Shown here: in pieces, positions 43,309-52,687 of the stretch
Layout of the letters: each line of letters begins with the position of its first letter
How positions within the stretch are numbered: position 1 is the stretch's first letter
Assembly (NCBI GenBank): GCA_007751475.1
Contig: CP036434.1
Coordinates: 6,639,524-6,703,523 of the forward strand
Length of the DNA: 64,000 nucleotides
Source of the DNA: Saltatorellus ferox
Lineage (GTDB): Bacteria > Planctomycetota > UBA1135 > GCA-002686595
Reading direction: 5' to 3'
Position numbers and translations under genes: made by a program
Notes under the pieces: model-generated
What the model was told of the DNA's origin: nothing
Databases searched by the model: none
Seen by the model: only the letters and a program-made list of their open reading frames with translations

Positions 43309-44367
43309 ATGCACATCCAGAAGGAAAGAAAGCGGCTCGTGATCCGCCGGTTGGCGTCGGGCTTCACGCTCGTCGAGATGATGATCGCTCTGACGATCGT
43401 GTCGATCATTCTGCTCGCCACGGCCGCTTCGCTTCAGCGCGAAGCGGAGAGCGTCGGCCAGCTTCAGCGCTTGAGCTACTCCGAGCGACTGATCCAGGAC
43501 CTCTTCACCAAGATCGAACAGCGCCTCGACTTTGGCCAGGGGATCAACCCGACCACGACGCTGGCCTCTGGCCTCAGCGGCGGCGGCACGGCTGGCCTCG
43601 TCATCCAGGATCACCTCGGCTTCCCCTACGAAGGCACCATCGTGATCGAGCCCGGGACGGCGTCGGAGGAACGGGTGACCTACACCACCCTCGCGCCGAA
43701 CGTCTCCGAGCTCGCCCAGCTCACCCGCGGCGCCCGCGGAACCGCCTCCACGGGGCACCCGACCAACAGCCTCGTGCTCTGGGAAGGCGTTTCCTTCCCG
43801 ATAGAGAACCAGATTGCCCCGGCCGCCGGCACGTTCGATGGCCAGACGGACGACCTTCGCGGGCCCGTCTTCTACCGCGGTGACGGAGTCGGCTTTACCT
43901 ATCGTCGACCGGTCGATCCTGCTCGTACCGGCACCTTCATCGACGCCGGCGGCATCCGATGGGGCGCCACCGTCGGCGGAGCGGACACGACGGACGGCTG
44001 TGCCTGCCTCGTCTTCTCTCCCATCGGCGTCGTGACAGAAGCGGAGCGGAACTTCGATATCAACAACGACGGCGACCTCGACGACACCTTCGATCTGGGC
44101 GGGATCTCCGATCTCGCGTGGAACGCCGTCGACCCAGCGCTCGGCACGTCGAGTCTCGAGCTCGTCTCCCCGATCCTGCTGCAGGAGCGAGACAACTACG
44201 GCAGCGACCTCAACGGCGACGGCTTCGACGACCCGATGTTCCTCTGGACGCCGGATTCCGGTCGTCTGCGCATTCGCCTCTTCGCGCTCCTCGGAGATGT
44301 GAATGGCCGCGAGATCGTGAAGCGCTTCGAAACCGTTCTCTATCTGCGCAATGGCGCGGCGAACTGA
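43309..44367 (+). CDS. Prepilin-type protein (GspJ/PilW-like)
   Basis: A 352-residue protein with a short leader and cleavage motif ASGFTLVEMMIALTIVSIIL, followed by a helix QREAESVGQLQRLSYSERLI and a long soluble beta domain. The length and layout resemble larger minor pilins or pseudopilins (GspJ/PilW). It has Gly/Thr/Asp-rich loops including NINNDGDLDDTFDLG and DLNGDGFDDP, which could bind calcium. It starts 3 bp after the previous prepilin gene. No secretin or ATPase genes are in the window. Confidence 0.82.
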   Translation: MHIQKERKRLVIRRLASGFTLVEMMIALTIVSIILLATAASLQREAESVGQLQRLSYSERLIQDLFTKIEQRLDFGQGINPTTTLASGLSGGGTAGLVIQDHLGFPYEGTIVIEPGTASEERVTYTTLAPNVSELAQLTRGARGTASTGHPTNSLVLWEGVSFPIENQIAPAAGTFDGQTDDLRGPVFYRGDGVGFTYRRPVDPARTGTFIDAGGIRWGATVGGADTTDGCACLVFSPIGVVTEAERNFDINNDGDLDDTFDLGGISDLAWNAVDPALGTSSLELVSPILLQERDNYGSDLNGDGFDDPMFLWTPDSGRLRIRLFALLGDVNGREIVKRFETVLYLRNGAAN

Positions 44368-44438
44368 CCCCCCCAAAAAAAAGAGCCCAAACCCGGCGAA
44401 CCAGTCCCCCCTGGTTGTCCACCGACCCATCTATCCCC

Positions 44439-44996
44439 ATGCAAAATTTCAAGCGCAAGAAGAAGCTGATCAACAAGTCGCTTCAGCTGAAGATGATCAG
44501 CATCTTCACCGCCATCGGCTGCACGTGCGCGCTGTTCCAGGTGATCCTGGTGAACAACGGGCTCTTGAACATCGCGCGGTCCGCTCCGAGCGGCGGCGAC
44601 CTCATCCTCCAGCAGGCAAGAGGGATGATGCTCGAGAACGTCGCCTGGACGCTCGGCGCGATGATTCCGTTGATGACCTGCATCGGCATCGTGCTCACCC
44701 ACCGCGTGGCGGGCCCCGCCTACCGCATGACCGAGCACTGCAAGGCCATCGCGGAGGGCCAGCCTGCGACGCCCTGCAAGATTCGCAAGCACGACGAACT
44801 CCATGAGCTTTGCGACGCGCTGAACGCGGCGATCGAGCGCCTGGCACCCGCCAAGCGCGACGGAGAGGAGACGACCGAAAAGTGGAACCTGGAGGACGCA
44901 CCGACGCTTCTGTCCGCTGGCTCGAATTCAACCGCTGATTCGATCGCGGACTCGTCCACGGAAGCGCCCAGGGACGAAGAAGAGGCAGCGGCGTAG
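44439..44996 (+). CDS. HAMP-domain membrane protein without output domain
   Basis: A 185-residue protein with basic N-terminus MQNFKRKKKLINKSLQLKM, TM1 at about 17-38, a 30-residue external loop, TM2 at about 68-88, and a HAMP-like helix pair from THRVAGPAYRMTEH to about residue 136. The C-terminal 45 residues are acidic and disordered. There is no kinase, cyclase or methyl-accepting domain, so it is a truncated-sensor type. It is 71 bp downstream of the prepilin pair and could be part of a pilus-linked sensory unit; that is inference. The spacer contains C and A homopolymers. Confidence 0.72.
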   Translation: MQNFKRKKKLINKSLQLKMISIFTAIGCTCALFQVILVNNGLLNIARSAPSGGDLILQQARGMMLENVAWTLGAMIPLMTCIGIVLTHRVAGPAYRMTEHCKAIAEGQPATPCKIRKHDELHELCDALNAAIERLAPAKRDGEETTEKWNLEDAPTLLSAGSNSTADSIADSSTEAPRDEEEAAA

Positions 44997-45125
44997 TTCC
45001 CCGTGTAGGCCAGGGCGCGCCCAGCTCCGCCCTCCGGTGGGGGCCAGGTTTTCTTCCAGAAGGGGGCCGTTCAGCAGAAAGAGAAGTTCCGTGGCCCGTG
45101 GGTGAACGCCTTCCGTCCTCCGAGC

Positions 45126-46484
45126 ATGAAGCTCGCCCGGAACCGTCGCTCCCAGGCGCCCAGACTCGCGCTCCTCCTTCTCTGCACTGCGGCCCCAGGA
45201 ACATGGGCGTCACCCGCGGTGAGCCCCCCCGGCTCCAAGGAGCACGGAGGGAGCGGCAGGGACGTCGTACTGATCGTCGCGGACGACATCGGGCTGGATC
45301 GGGTCGGTGCCTATCGTGCGCATCCGGCGCCTGGACGAACCCCGAACATCGACCGGCTCGCCGCCAGTGGATTGCGCTTCAACGAGGCCTGGAGCAATCC
45401 ACTCTGCAGCCCGACCCGCGCCACGATCTTGACGGGCCGGTACAGTTTCCGCACCAGGATCGGCTGGTACGTGGGCGAGGGGAACGCCACTCAAACGCTC
45501 GACAGCCAGGAGACGCTCATCCCAGAAGCGATCGCGAGCACCCACGCCTCGTTCGCCTTCGGCAAGTGGCACCTTGCGAAGCCCGTTGATCTGCCAGGTC
45601 ACCCGCTCGAGAACGGCTTCCTCCGCTTCTCCGGAACCCACTTCAACCTCAACGCCGAGTCGTACTACCGCCAAGTCTGGTACGACGATCTCGTCCCGCG
45701 AGTCTCGTACGACTACGTCACGACGCTCACCACGGATGCCGCCATCCAGATCCCGTCGAGTCACGCCGGGCCTCGGTTCATCTACGTGGCTTACCATGCG
45801 CCTCACACGCCTTTCGAAGCGCCCCCAGACCGACTCCACCACTTTGACCTGACGGGTCTGGATCCTGAGAACTCGGCGAACGCCCCCATCTTCCAGAGGG
45901 CGATGATCGAGGCCATGGACACGGAGATCGGCCGCTTGATCGCGGCCTACCCCCAGGCGATCTTCATCTTCGTCGGGGACAACGGGAACACCGGCGTCGC
46001 CGTGGACGGCATCTACAGCGGTCGAAAGGCCAAACGAACGCTCTACCAGGGTGGCATTGCGGTACCACTGATCATCGCCGAGTTCGGAGATTCCCCCACG
46101 GTGGTGACCCACCGGGGATCGACCGACGTACTGGTGAACACGACGGACCTCTATGCGACGGTGCTCGAGATCACTGGCCACACGAGTCAAGCCCAGGACA
46201 GCGTCTCGCTCGTGCCCTACCTCCAGGGTCAAACCACGTCCATTCGGCAATTCGTCTGGGCGGAGCAGTTCCGAAGCTACTTGGGCCAAACCTACGTTCA
46301 ACACGTACGAGCCGTGCGCAACGCGCGTCACAAGCTGATCCGGGACTCGAGCGTGAACCCCGAGGTCGATGAACTCTATGACCTGATCGCGGATCCCCTG
46401 GAGGAAGAGAACCTGATCCAGAATGGAGTTCCGGCGTCGCTCCGCTCGGTCTATCGCGAACTCGATGGAGCCATGTATCGATAG
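45126..46484 (+). CDS. Secreted FGly-type sulfatase
   Basis: A 452-residue arylsulfatase-family enzyme with signal peptide through APGTWA. Metal ligands are in VVLIVADDIGLDRVGAYR and the FGly signature is LCSPTRATILTGRY, where Cys94 would become formylglycine. FGKWHLAK and IFVGDNGNTG provide further active-site residues. The C-terminal part has the usual small domain. Start 45126 (ATG) is chosen over the GTG at 45102 because the signal peptide follows directly. It would hydrolyse sulfate esters on polysaccharides. A sulfatase-modifying FGE gene is not in this window. Confidence 0.9.
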   Translation: MKLARNRRSQAPRLALLLLCTAAPGTWASPAVSPPGSKEHGGSGRDVVLIVADDIGLDRVGAYRAHPAPGRTPNIDRLAASGLRFNEAWSNPLCSPTRATILTGRYSFRTRIGWYVGEGNATQTLDSQETLIPEAIASTHASFAFGKWHLAKPVDLPGHPLENGFLRFSGTHFNLNAESYYRQVWYDDLVPRVSYDYVTTLTTDAAIQIPSSHAGPRFIYVAYHAPHTPFEAPPDRLHHFDLTGLDPENSANAPIFQRAMIEAMDTEIGRLIAAYPQAIFIFVGDNGNTGVAVDGIYSGRKAKRTLYQGGIAVPLIIAEFGDSPTVVTHRGSTDVLVNTTDLYATVLEITGHTSQAQDSVSLVPYLQGQTTSIRQFVWAEQFRSYLGQTYVQHVRAVRNARHKLIRDSSVNPEVDELYDLIADPLEEENLIQNGVPASLRSVYRELDGAMYR

Positions 46485-46533
46485 AGGCCGCCGCTTGCTC
46501 GCCGCGGCCCCTTTCGTTCACCGCTCACACGCG

Positions 46534-46661
46534 TGGCGGTACCGAACCTGGCGGTACCGAAACCGACCCAAATCTGGCGGTACCGAACCTGGCGGTACCG
46601 AACCCGACCCAAATCCGCCACGTTTTGGCGGTACCGAACCCGACCCAAATCCGCCACGTTT
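46534..46661. repeat. Tandem 36-bp hairpin repeat array
   Basis: Two exact 36-bp copies (46590-46625 and 46626-46661) are preceded by partial or diverged copies beginning at 46534, 46549 and 46575. The unit starts TGGCGGTACCGAACCCGACC and ends in CCGCCACGTTT, so TGGCGG can pair with CCGCCA to make a hairpin. The core GGCGGTACCGAA occurs five times within 110 bp. A single copy lies at 47505. Confidence 0.85.
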
Positions 46662-46755
46662 CGTCACCCGCGGGAATGAGGCGGATCAGGCTCGGGTTCG
46701 GTACCCTCGCAGCTCGTTGTACCGGGCCGATAGGCGCTGAGGCGATGCCGCGTGG

Positions 46756-47503
46756 TCACTGAGGAAGGGGATGGCGAAAGATTGGGCGCCAGGCTACGGT
46801 ACGGAGCGCGTCGACACCCCACTTGGAGTTCCTATCCGTCTGGCGGACCGTCTCCAGGGGGACCTCGGCTCGGCCCTCCGGATCCAGCTCGTACCCGGCG
46901 ACTCGATCGAGTGGGTTGTCGATCGCGCGCACCTCAATCGTCACGTTGTCGACGGGGATGAGTTCTCCCTGGGGCCGCTTCAGGACGCGCACCTTCGCCA
47001 AGGCCGGCTCGTGTATTTCCAGGTCGAGGGTCCGGGCTTCGCCTGCCTCCAGGTAGGCCTGCGCCGTGGCCATGCGCTCGGCGGTCTTGCCCCCGGACCA
47101 GCGTTCTTCGGCGACGATGCGAATCGGACCTGGGGGGAGACCCTCGATCACGAGGGACGCGTCGGCCTGCATCTACTTCGTCGTCACCATGTACGGATTC
47201 CAGTGGAACGCGTGGACGATACCCATGGTGGGGGGGGAAGCCCATCCGTGCGCGTGCGACCCACTATCTGTTCGATGGTTGGCCCTGCAAGCGCCGGATG
47301 CACCGCGATCTGGACGGGCTCCTGAATCAAGGAGGAGTCGGGTATCAGGAGGCTACTGGACGTCGCTGATCGTGGCGGTTGCGGATAGGTCCAGCGTTGC
47401 TCCTTCCGATGTCGCCCTGAATGGCTTGGGCTTCTTCGTCACCTTGAATAGCGGACCGCTGTCGAGGGTCCACTCTCCCAGTGGAAGATCTGCAACGAAG
47501 ACC
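46756..47503 (-). pseudogene. Decayed beta-domain protein gene
   Basis: Minus-strand sequence shows protein-like text in one frame from about 47355 down to a stop at 46756, broken by a TAG at about 47175: MGIVHAFHWNPYMVTTK-stop-MQADASLVIEGLPPG. Further upstream another frame reads VADLPLGEWTLDSGPLFKVT and ends at 47353. Pieces such as SLVIEGLPPGPIRIVAEE resemble carboxypeptidase-regulatory-like modules, similar in style to the sigma-fusion tail at 30223, though no direct match is claimed. The 5' part is replaced by a hairpin repeat at 47505. A non-functional gene is the best reading. Confidence 0.55.
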
Positions 47504-47504
47504 G

Positions 47505-47540
47505 TGGCGGTACCGAACCCGACCCAGATCCGCCACGTTT
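47505..47540. repeat. Single copy of the 36-bp hairpin repeat
   Basis: Identical to the unit at 46590-46625 except for one base (CAGATC instead of CAAATC). A partial copy (GTGGCGGTCCCG) follows 3 bp later. It lies within a decayed reading frame, which it appears to interrupt. Confidence 0.85.
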
Positions 47541-47559
47541 CCGTGGCGGTCCCGTCTGG

Positions 47560-48145
47560 ATCCGCCCTCCTCGGGCATCCGTATGGCCGATGACTCTTTC
47601 GCAGGTCAGCGATTGAACAGGAAGCTCGCACTTCGGCAGCGCGAACGCGGTCATGGCGATCTCCGAAAGAACTCCGTGACGGATCGGGCGCGGGCTGCTC
47701 GTCGTCGAGAATCGCAGGCCTCTGAACACGTACTGCGAACGATGCTGCTGATCGAGCGAGGCCACCAGGAGCGTCCCGCCAGGGAAGGATATGGCCCCGG
47801 TGGTCTCGGCGACCACCCCGTAGCGCTCGCCGAACCTCGGCATGATCGCCCAGCCGCAACCGGGCTGGCCGTTGATGGCGCCGGCGAGGCCCCAGCCGTC
47901 ATGCTTCAATGATTCCCGCGCGCTGCGAGGGGCGCGCGCTGGCTCACGCCCGGGTCCAGGACCGAGATCGCCGTGGCGCGAGCGAGGATCGGCCTGTCGG
48001 GCAGCGGCGAAACGGTAGCCTCCCAGGCCGCTTGCTCGGCGACAGTCTGGGCGCGCTGCTTGCAGGTCATCCCCTCGGCGCGCTTCCACGCGATCAGGGC
48101 CTCGTACTCGGATCGTGGACGGCGGACGTGATTCATCCGGGTCAT
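47560..48145 (-). pseudogene. Decayed fragment of a planctomycete DUF1549/DUF1553-type protein
   Basis: One minus-strand frame reads DGWGLAGAINGQPGCGWAIM, then PRFGERYGVVAE and GGTLLVASLDQQHRSQYVF, the discoidin-like stretch typical of large planctomycete DUF1549/DUF1553 proteins. A different frame upstream (48145-47930) reads SEYEALIAWKRAEGMTC and AAWEATVSPLPDRPILARA and may be the preceding part, so there is a frameshift near 47920. The catalytic or cytochrome portions are missing. It is clearly non-functional. Confidence 0.6.
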
Positions 48146-48222
48146 CTTCCCGTTCAGGCGGCGGCTCTTCAGGTGGGGTTCAAGCCACGCCTGCGCGGGC
48201 CATCGCGCTCGGTGAAATGAGA

Positions 48223-48255
48223 TCAGCCAGCACTCTCGGGGAGGGTGCTGGCTGA
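48223..48255 (-). terminator. Hairpin terminator downstream of the lipoprotein gene
   Basis: TCAGCCAGCAC pairs with GTGCTGGCTGA and the stem extends two to four further pairs (one G-U), with a short G-rich loop. On the minus strand it is followed by TCTCATTTC, mildly T-rich. It lies 111 bp beyond the stop of the gene at 48366. Confidence 0.6.
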
Positions 48256-48365
48256 AAGTCGTGGTGAAGCGAACCGGTGGTACTCAGCTCTTTGGACCGG
48301 GCTGACAGGCACTGCCGCGTACTCGCCGCGGCCTCTTCCGTTCGAAGCTCACACCCTGGCCTGGA

Positions 48366-51300
48366 TCACTCGGTCCAGGCGATTCCGAGCGCGCCGACTG
48401 CGGGCACCGCGCCGGTTTCGATGTCGGACTCCAGCGTCAGACGCAGCTGCACGTAGCGAGCGCCCTCGATCGAGTTCACGTTGCCTCGCCATTCGTCGCT
48501 CTCGATCGTCGTCGACAGCGAACGGAACGTGATGCCGGGGTTCTCGTCCCGCTCCCAGTGGGTCAGGACGGACTGGTCCCGCTCGTTATAGTAGTCGCCG
48601 TAGAGATCGATCTGCGACGCGTCCTCCAGCATGTCGGCGATGCCGTTCTCGTCGCCGTCGTTGTCATCGATGAGCCCGGAATTGCTGTACGCAATCTCGG
48701 ACGCGCCACGGACGTCCACGGTCACGCTAACCCCGGGTGACTGGCCAGCGACCCCCGATGCGATCGGCTGAACGAACTGGCGATTCAACGAGACGGAGCC
48801 CGCATCGATCCAGACCGTATGGGCAAGACTCTTGCGCACCACGAAATCGGCCGCACCCAGCATGTAGGCGTTGTCACGGCCAAAGGTCGGCGCCCCGGGC
48901 GGGTTCGAAAATGGACTGAAGCCGCCATTCGCGCTGGTCTCCATGGAGGGATCCACGACGACGGAGTTCCCGGACGTGTCGACCCCCCCTGCGGAGAAAG
49001 CGCGGAAGTAGGGTCTGGAGGAGCTGTTCACCGCCAGGTTGATGTCCCAGCCATTCTGCCCGTTCGCCGCGAAGTCGGCGAAGGTCGCGAAGTCCAGGAG
49101 CAACGGAAGCCCGATGGTCCTCACCTCACCTGTCCGGAAGTAAGCGCTCGGTGGAATCGGCAGCCCGGTCGCGACGAAGAGAGACCAGGGCTCGACGCCT
49201 GCATTCTGCGGCCCGGCTCGCTCACGCAAGGACGAGTCCCGCCAGGTGTAGGTGCGCTTCGGCTCGTTCGCGACTCGGTTCATGGGGAAGGGAACCAGAG
49301 CCTGACCGGTCGGCGTCGTCTGTACGTCCGCCGGCGAGATGAGGTAGCCCAGTTGACGCGGATGCACGACCGACGGAGCCGCCGAGAGAAGCGAGTTCGT
49401 CTCGTAGACTGGCCTCAATCCAGAGTTCTGGAACTGCGGAAAGAGACTCGTTGGATCGATGTACTCATCGGGAGCGAATCGAGAGTGAGCCAGCTTGATC
49501 TCGAAGCCGGAGAACTGGTCCGGCACCACGGCCCCGCCAGTCGGTGCCCAGTAGAGCCCTTCGACGTCGATGTTGATCGTGTTCGGGTCGGTCAGTCCGA
49601 AACCCATGTCGCAGTAGCGCCAGAGCGTTTGCATCCGGGCACCCAGCGGATTGAACGGAGTCTGCACGCCCAGGGGGAAGCGCGTCTGCTGGGCGAGAAC
49701 AGGGTTCGAGTTGTCGACGTTCCCCTGGAATCGAATCACCGGCCGAGGGCGAACCGCGCTGTCCCCGAAGGCCGCCTGGAACTGCCCGCCGAGGTCCGGT
49801 CCAGCGTTGCCGAGTTCGCGCGGGCCCTCGAATCCCAGCAGCACGCCGCCGGAGCGGACTGGATCCGCCGTCGGATCGATGGACATCGCGATCGACCCCG
49901 GCGACTCCAGGAGCGGATTGCCCGCGAGGTCCCGGACCGCATGGGGCCCGAGCCGCGGCGTGAGGTAGTAGACCTCGGACGCCCCTGCCGCGTGGGCGAG
50001 CGGCACTTCCGGACGCACGATGTACCCGCCGCTGTACGGGCTGAGCCCGAACGACATGCCCGACGCGACGACGGCGTCCCGCGCGTCGAAGGCGCCCTCC
50101 GGCTGGATACGGGTCCGGGTGATGAGCACGGACTCCAGCTCCTCTTCGCCCGAATCGGCGATCGGCTCGTTGAAACGAAGCTGGAAGGACGCTGCAGGGT
50201 CGACGCCGCGCGTCGGCGCGGAGGGGCTCCCGAGCGGATCCGGCGTGACCTGCACGAGGCACGCGACGCGCACGTCGTCCATGCTGACGTCATAGGGCGC
50301 CTGGTAGAACGCGGCCCCGAGTCCGTCCGTTTCCCACTGCTCGGGCCCGGTCCAGGTGGCCGGGAAGTCGAGCAGGCGAACCATCACGTTGTTCAGACCC
50401 GCGGCCGTTGCGGGACCGGAGTCCGCCACGACCTCGGCGACGACGCCGAGCTGGATGAGGATGTCCCCGGGCTGCGCGGGGCCCGCGCAGCCCGGGCTCG
50501 GGAACTGTATGCGCGGCAGGCGGAAGAGATCGGGCATCCCGAGCTGTTCCGGCGCGGCCGCCAGCTCGACGTCCGACTCGGCGACCAGCCGCGGCGCCAC
50601 CTGGTCCATCATGAAGCCGCTGTAGGCGCCGCCGGCCGGGGCGATGCTGAAGGGGCGCACGAGGTCGACGCTGGCGGAGCTGAAGTCGATGCTGCCCGCA
50701 CCCGCGCCGAGCGGCGCGCCGCCCGAGCTTCGAAGCGGGCTCGAAAGGCCGGTCAGCCCGACCGTCGGAAGGCGCAGTTCGGCGTGGGGAACACCCGCGC
50801 GTCCGGCGGGCGGGAGACCCACCGGGTTCGCCGGGACGCTGAACGCCATGCGCTCGGACTCGGCCGCGCTGACCGTGAAGTCGACCACGATCCGGGTCGA
50901 GCGGAACTGGCCCGTCGCCGCGTCGATCCCGCCGAAGAGTTCATGGCTTGCGATGCGCGCTTCGAACGGGGCGAGTGCGGGCGTGCCGACCCGAAGCATC
51001 GCGCCGAGCGCGCTGACGGACCCTGGGTCCACGAGGTCGTTGAAGCGCAGGACGAACGCCGCGTTCCGGGGAACCTCCGTGAGCGTACCCGCGCCGCTGG
51101 CCCCCGCATCCGAGAGGGGCGCGACGGAGGCCGCCGCGGCCTCGGCCAGCTCGAGGAAACGCGCTCTGCCCGGCCAACCGGCGTCCACGACCTCGTCGAT
51201 CATGAGCCGATCGGTTCCAAGCACGGGCTGGGAGACGAGTCGAACCGCCCGGCCGTCGCCTTCGTAGCGCGTGCCGATCACGAAGTCGCGGGCGACGCGA

Positions 51301-51608
51301 ACGTCGAGCCCGCGTGCGTTCTTGCCCCATAGCTCGACGATCCGCCCGTAGGCGACGGACTTGAGCTGGAACGAAGTAGCGCGCCCGCCCTGATGGGAAT
51401 CCTGCAGGAAGAAACGGTCGATGGCCGACGCGTCGGCAGCGAGAGAAACGCCCGTCCCAGCTCCGCGGCTGGCGGAAAGGTGAGGCTCTTCGATCGATCC
51501 AGAGCCGGAATCAGAGCAGCCCACCAGAGTGGCGGCCAGAGCGGCGGTGAGGAGCTGGCAACTCCGAGCGGATGGAAACGGGGCTGGGCGGGATTTGGGT
51601 CTGCGCAT
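48366..51608 (-). CDS. Large lipoprotein with Big_5-like domains
   Basis: A 1080-residue exported lipoprotein. The start at 51608 gives signal peptide RSCQLLTAALAATLVGC with the lipobox Cys31, followed by a Ser/Gly-rich linker. The body is beta-rich with at least two Ig-like (Big_5 type) modules: EVPRNAAFVLRFNDLVDPGS and PAASFQLRFNEPIADSGEEE, which match the 'extreme values/return to nothing' pattern of such domains. A later part includes IDDNDGDENGIADMLED, a calcium-binding-like loop. The C-terminus ends VGALGIAWTE. Function is unknown; an outer-membrane-attached adhesive or structural role is possible. Confidence 0.8.
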   Translation of the reverse strand: MRRPKSRPAPFPSARSCQLLTAALAATLVGCSDSGSGSIEEPHLSASRGAGTGVSLAADASAIDRFFLQDSHQGGRATSFQLKSVAYGRIVELWGKNARGLDVRVARDFVIGTRYEGDGRAVRLVSQPVLGTDRLMIDEVVDAGWPGRARFLELAEAAAASVAPLSDAGASGAGTLTEVPRNAAFVLRFNDLVDPGSVSALGAMLRVGTPALAPFEARIASHELFGGIDAATGQFRSTRIVVDFTVSAAESERMAFSVPANPVGLPPAGRAGVPHAELRLPTVGLTGLSSPLRSSGGAPLGAGAGSIDFSSASVDLVRPFSIAPAGGAYSGFMMDQVAPRLVAESDVELAAAPEQLGMPDLFRLPRIQFPSPGCAGPAQPGDILIQLGVVAEVVADSGPATAAGLNNVMVRLLDFPATWTGPEQWETDGLGAAFYQAPYDVSMDDVRVACLVQVTPDPLGSPSAPTRGVDPAASFQLRFNEPIADSGEEELESVLITRTRIQPEGAFDARDAVVASGMSFGLSPYSGGYIVRPEVPLAHAAGASEVYYLTPRLGPHAVRDLAGNPLLESPGSIAMSIDPTADPVRSGGVLLGFEGPRELGNAGPDLGGQFQAAFGDSAVRPRPVIRFQGNVDNSNPVLAQQTRFPLGVQTPFNPLGARMQTLWRYCDMGFGLTDPNTINIDVEGLYWAPTGGAVVPDQFSGFEIKLAHSRFAPDEYIDPTSLFPQFQNSGLRPVYETNSLLSAAPSVVHPRQLGYLISPADVQTTPTGQALVPFPMNRVANEPKRTYTWRDSSLRERAGPQNAGVEPWSLFVATGLPIPPSAYFRTGEVRTIGLPLLLDFATFADFAANGQNGWDINLAVNSSSRPYFRAFSAGGVDTSGNSVVVDPSMETSANGGFSPFSNPPGAPTFGRDNAYMLGAADFVVRKSLAHTVWIDAGSVSLNRQFVQPIASGVAGQSPGVSVTVDVRGASEIAYSNSGLIDDNDGDENGIADMLEDASQIDLYGDYYNERDQSVLTHWERDENPGITFRSLSTTIESDEWRGNVNSIEGARYVQLRLTLESDIETGAVPAVGALGIAWTE

Positions 51609-51802
51609 GGCAAGTGTGGCAAATGGTTGGGAAGTGAGTAGGGCGTTGGAAATCGACTCTACCTTCAGGGGACAGCAAACCTTGCGCCACCCAGAACCTC
51701 GCCTCAGAGCCTCTGAACCCAGGCGGCGCCTCTTCCATGTGCGCTTTCGCAACTTCGGAGCCCCCGATCCAGCGGAGCGCATCGCACCCACGCGTGCCCC
51801 GC

Positions 51803-52687
51803 TCAGGGGAGACCCGACCCCTTCGAGGCCGTCCAGATCCCGAAGAACTGCTCGCGCGAGAGCCCCACGGCCATTGCCCGATGCGCCTCGGCAACGCGCT
51901 CCACGACCTGGGTCCCCGTCACGGGAACGATCCCCGACGGGTGCCGCGCCAGGAACGCGAACGCCGCGCCCGCGACGCCGAGACCGATCTCTTCGCCGAC
52001 TTTCTCCAGCGCAGCTCGAACGCGGCCTTCGCGCTCACCCGAATGTCCGAAGAGGCGTCCCCCACCGAGCGGCGACCACGCCATCGGCGCCATCCGACGC
52101 TCCAGCGCCTGATCCAGCGTGCCGTCCTCGAACGGTTCGAGTCGGAGCGCCGAAGCTTCGATCTGGTTCGTGACGAGCGGCTCAGGCAGGCGGCTCTGGA
52201 GCATCGAGAGATGCGACGGCGTGAAGTTCGATACACCGAACGCGAGCACCTTGCCCTGGTCGCGGAGAGACGCAAACGCGGTCGCCACCTCGTCGGGATC
52301 CATGAGCGGATCCTGGCGATGCAGCAACAAGACGTCGAGGCGATCGGTCCCGAGCACCTTCAGGCTGTTCTCGGCCGAGGCGATGATGTGCTCGGCGCTC
52401 GTGTCGTACACGTGCCGCCTGTGAGCCGGTCGCCGCTCGTTCACCAGCTTGATGTCGCACTTGGTGACGAGCAGAAGCCGCTCCCGCAGGCCCGGCGCCT
52501 CGCGCAGCGCGTCGCCGAAGCTCTCCTCGACCGTGTAGCCGCCGTAGATGTCCGCGAGGTCGATCGTCGTGACGCCGAGGTCCGCGACCTCGGCCGTCCA
52601 GCGCGCGAGCTCCGGGGCCGTGAGACCCCACTTCGGCAGGCGCCAGAGTCCAGCCGCCACGGGAGAGAAAGTCGTGCGATCCGTCAA
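51803..52687 (-). CDS. Aldo/keto reductase (YdhF-like)
   Basis: A 294-residue TIM-barrel NADPH-dependent oxidoreductase. The catalytic set is visible: Asp and Tyr in TIDLADIYGGYTVEESFGDA, Lys in LLLVTKCDIKLV, His in VLLLHRQDPLMDP. FGVSNFTPSHLSMLQS and VPVTGTQVVERVAEA are the usual later motifs. It overlaps the threonine dehydratase gene by 4 bp (52684-52687), so the two are translationally coupled. A role with 2-ketoacids is possible but not shown. Confidence 0.9.
   Translation of the reverse strand: MTDRTTFSPVAAGLWRLPKWGLTAPELARWTAEVADLGVTTIDLADIYGGYTVEESFGDALREAPGLRERLLLVTKCDIKLVNERRPAHRRHVYDTSAEHIIASAENSLKVLGTDRLDVLLLHRQDPLMDPDEVATAFASLRDQGKVLAFGVSNFTPSHLSMLQSRLPEPLVTNQIEASALRLEPFEDGTLDQALERRMAPMAWSPLGGGRLFGHSGEREGRVRAALEKVGEEIGLGVAGAAFAFLARHPSGIVPVTGTQVVERVAEAHRAMAVGLSREQFFGIWTASKGSGLP

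Noticed and set aside
46534..46661. Tandem 36-bp repeats considered as a CRISPR array
   Set aside because: Units are directly adjacent or overlap as partial copies with no unique spacers, and there are no cas genes nearby.
48819..51332. An 837-codon plus-strand frame opposite the lipoprotein
   Set aside because: The minus strand has a lipobox signal peptide and Ig-like modules; the plus frame has no domain or signal and skewed Arg/His/Gly composition.
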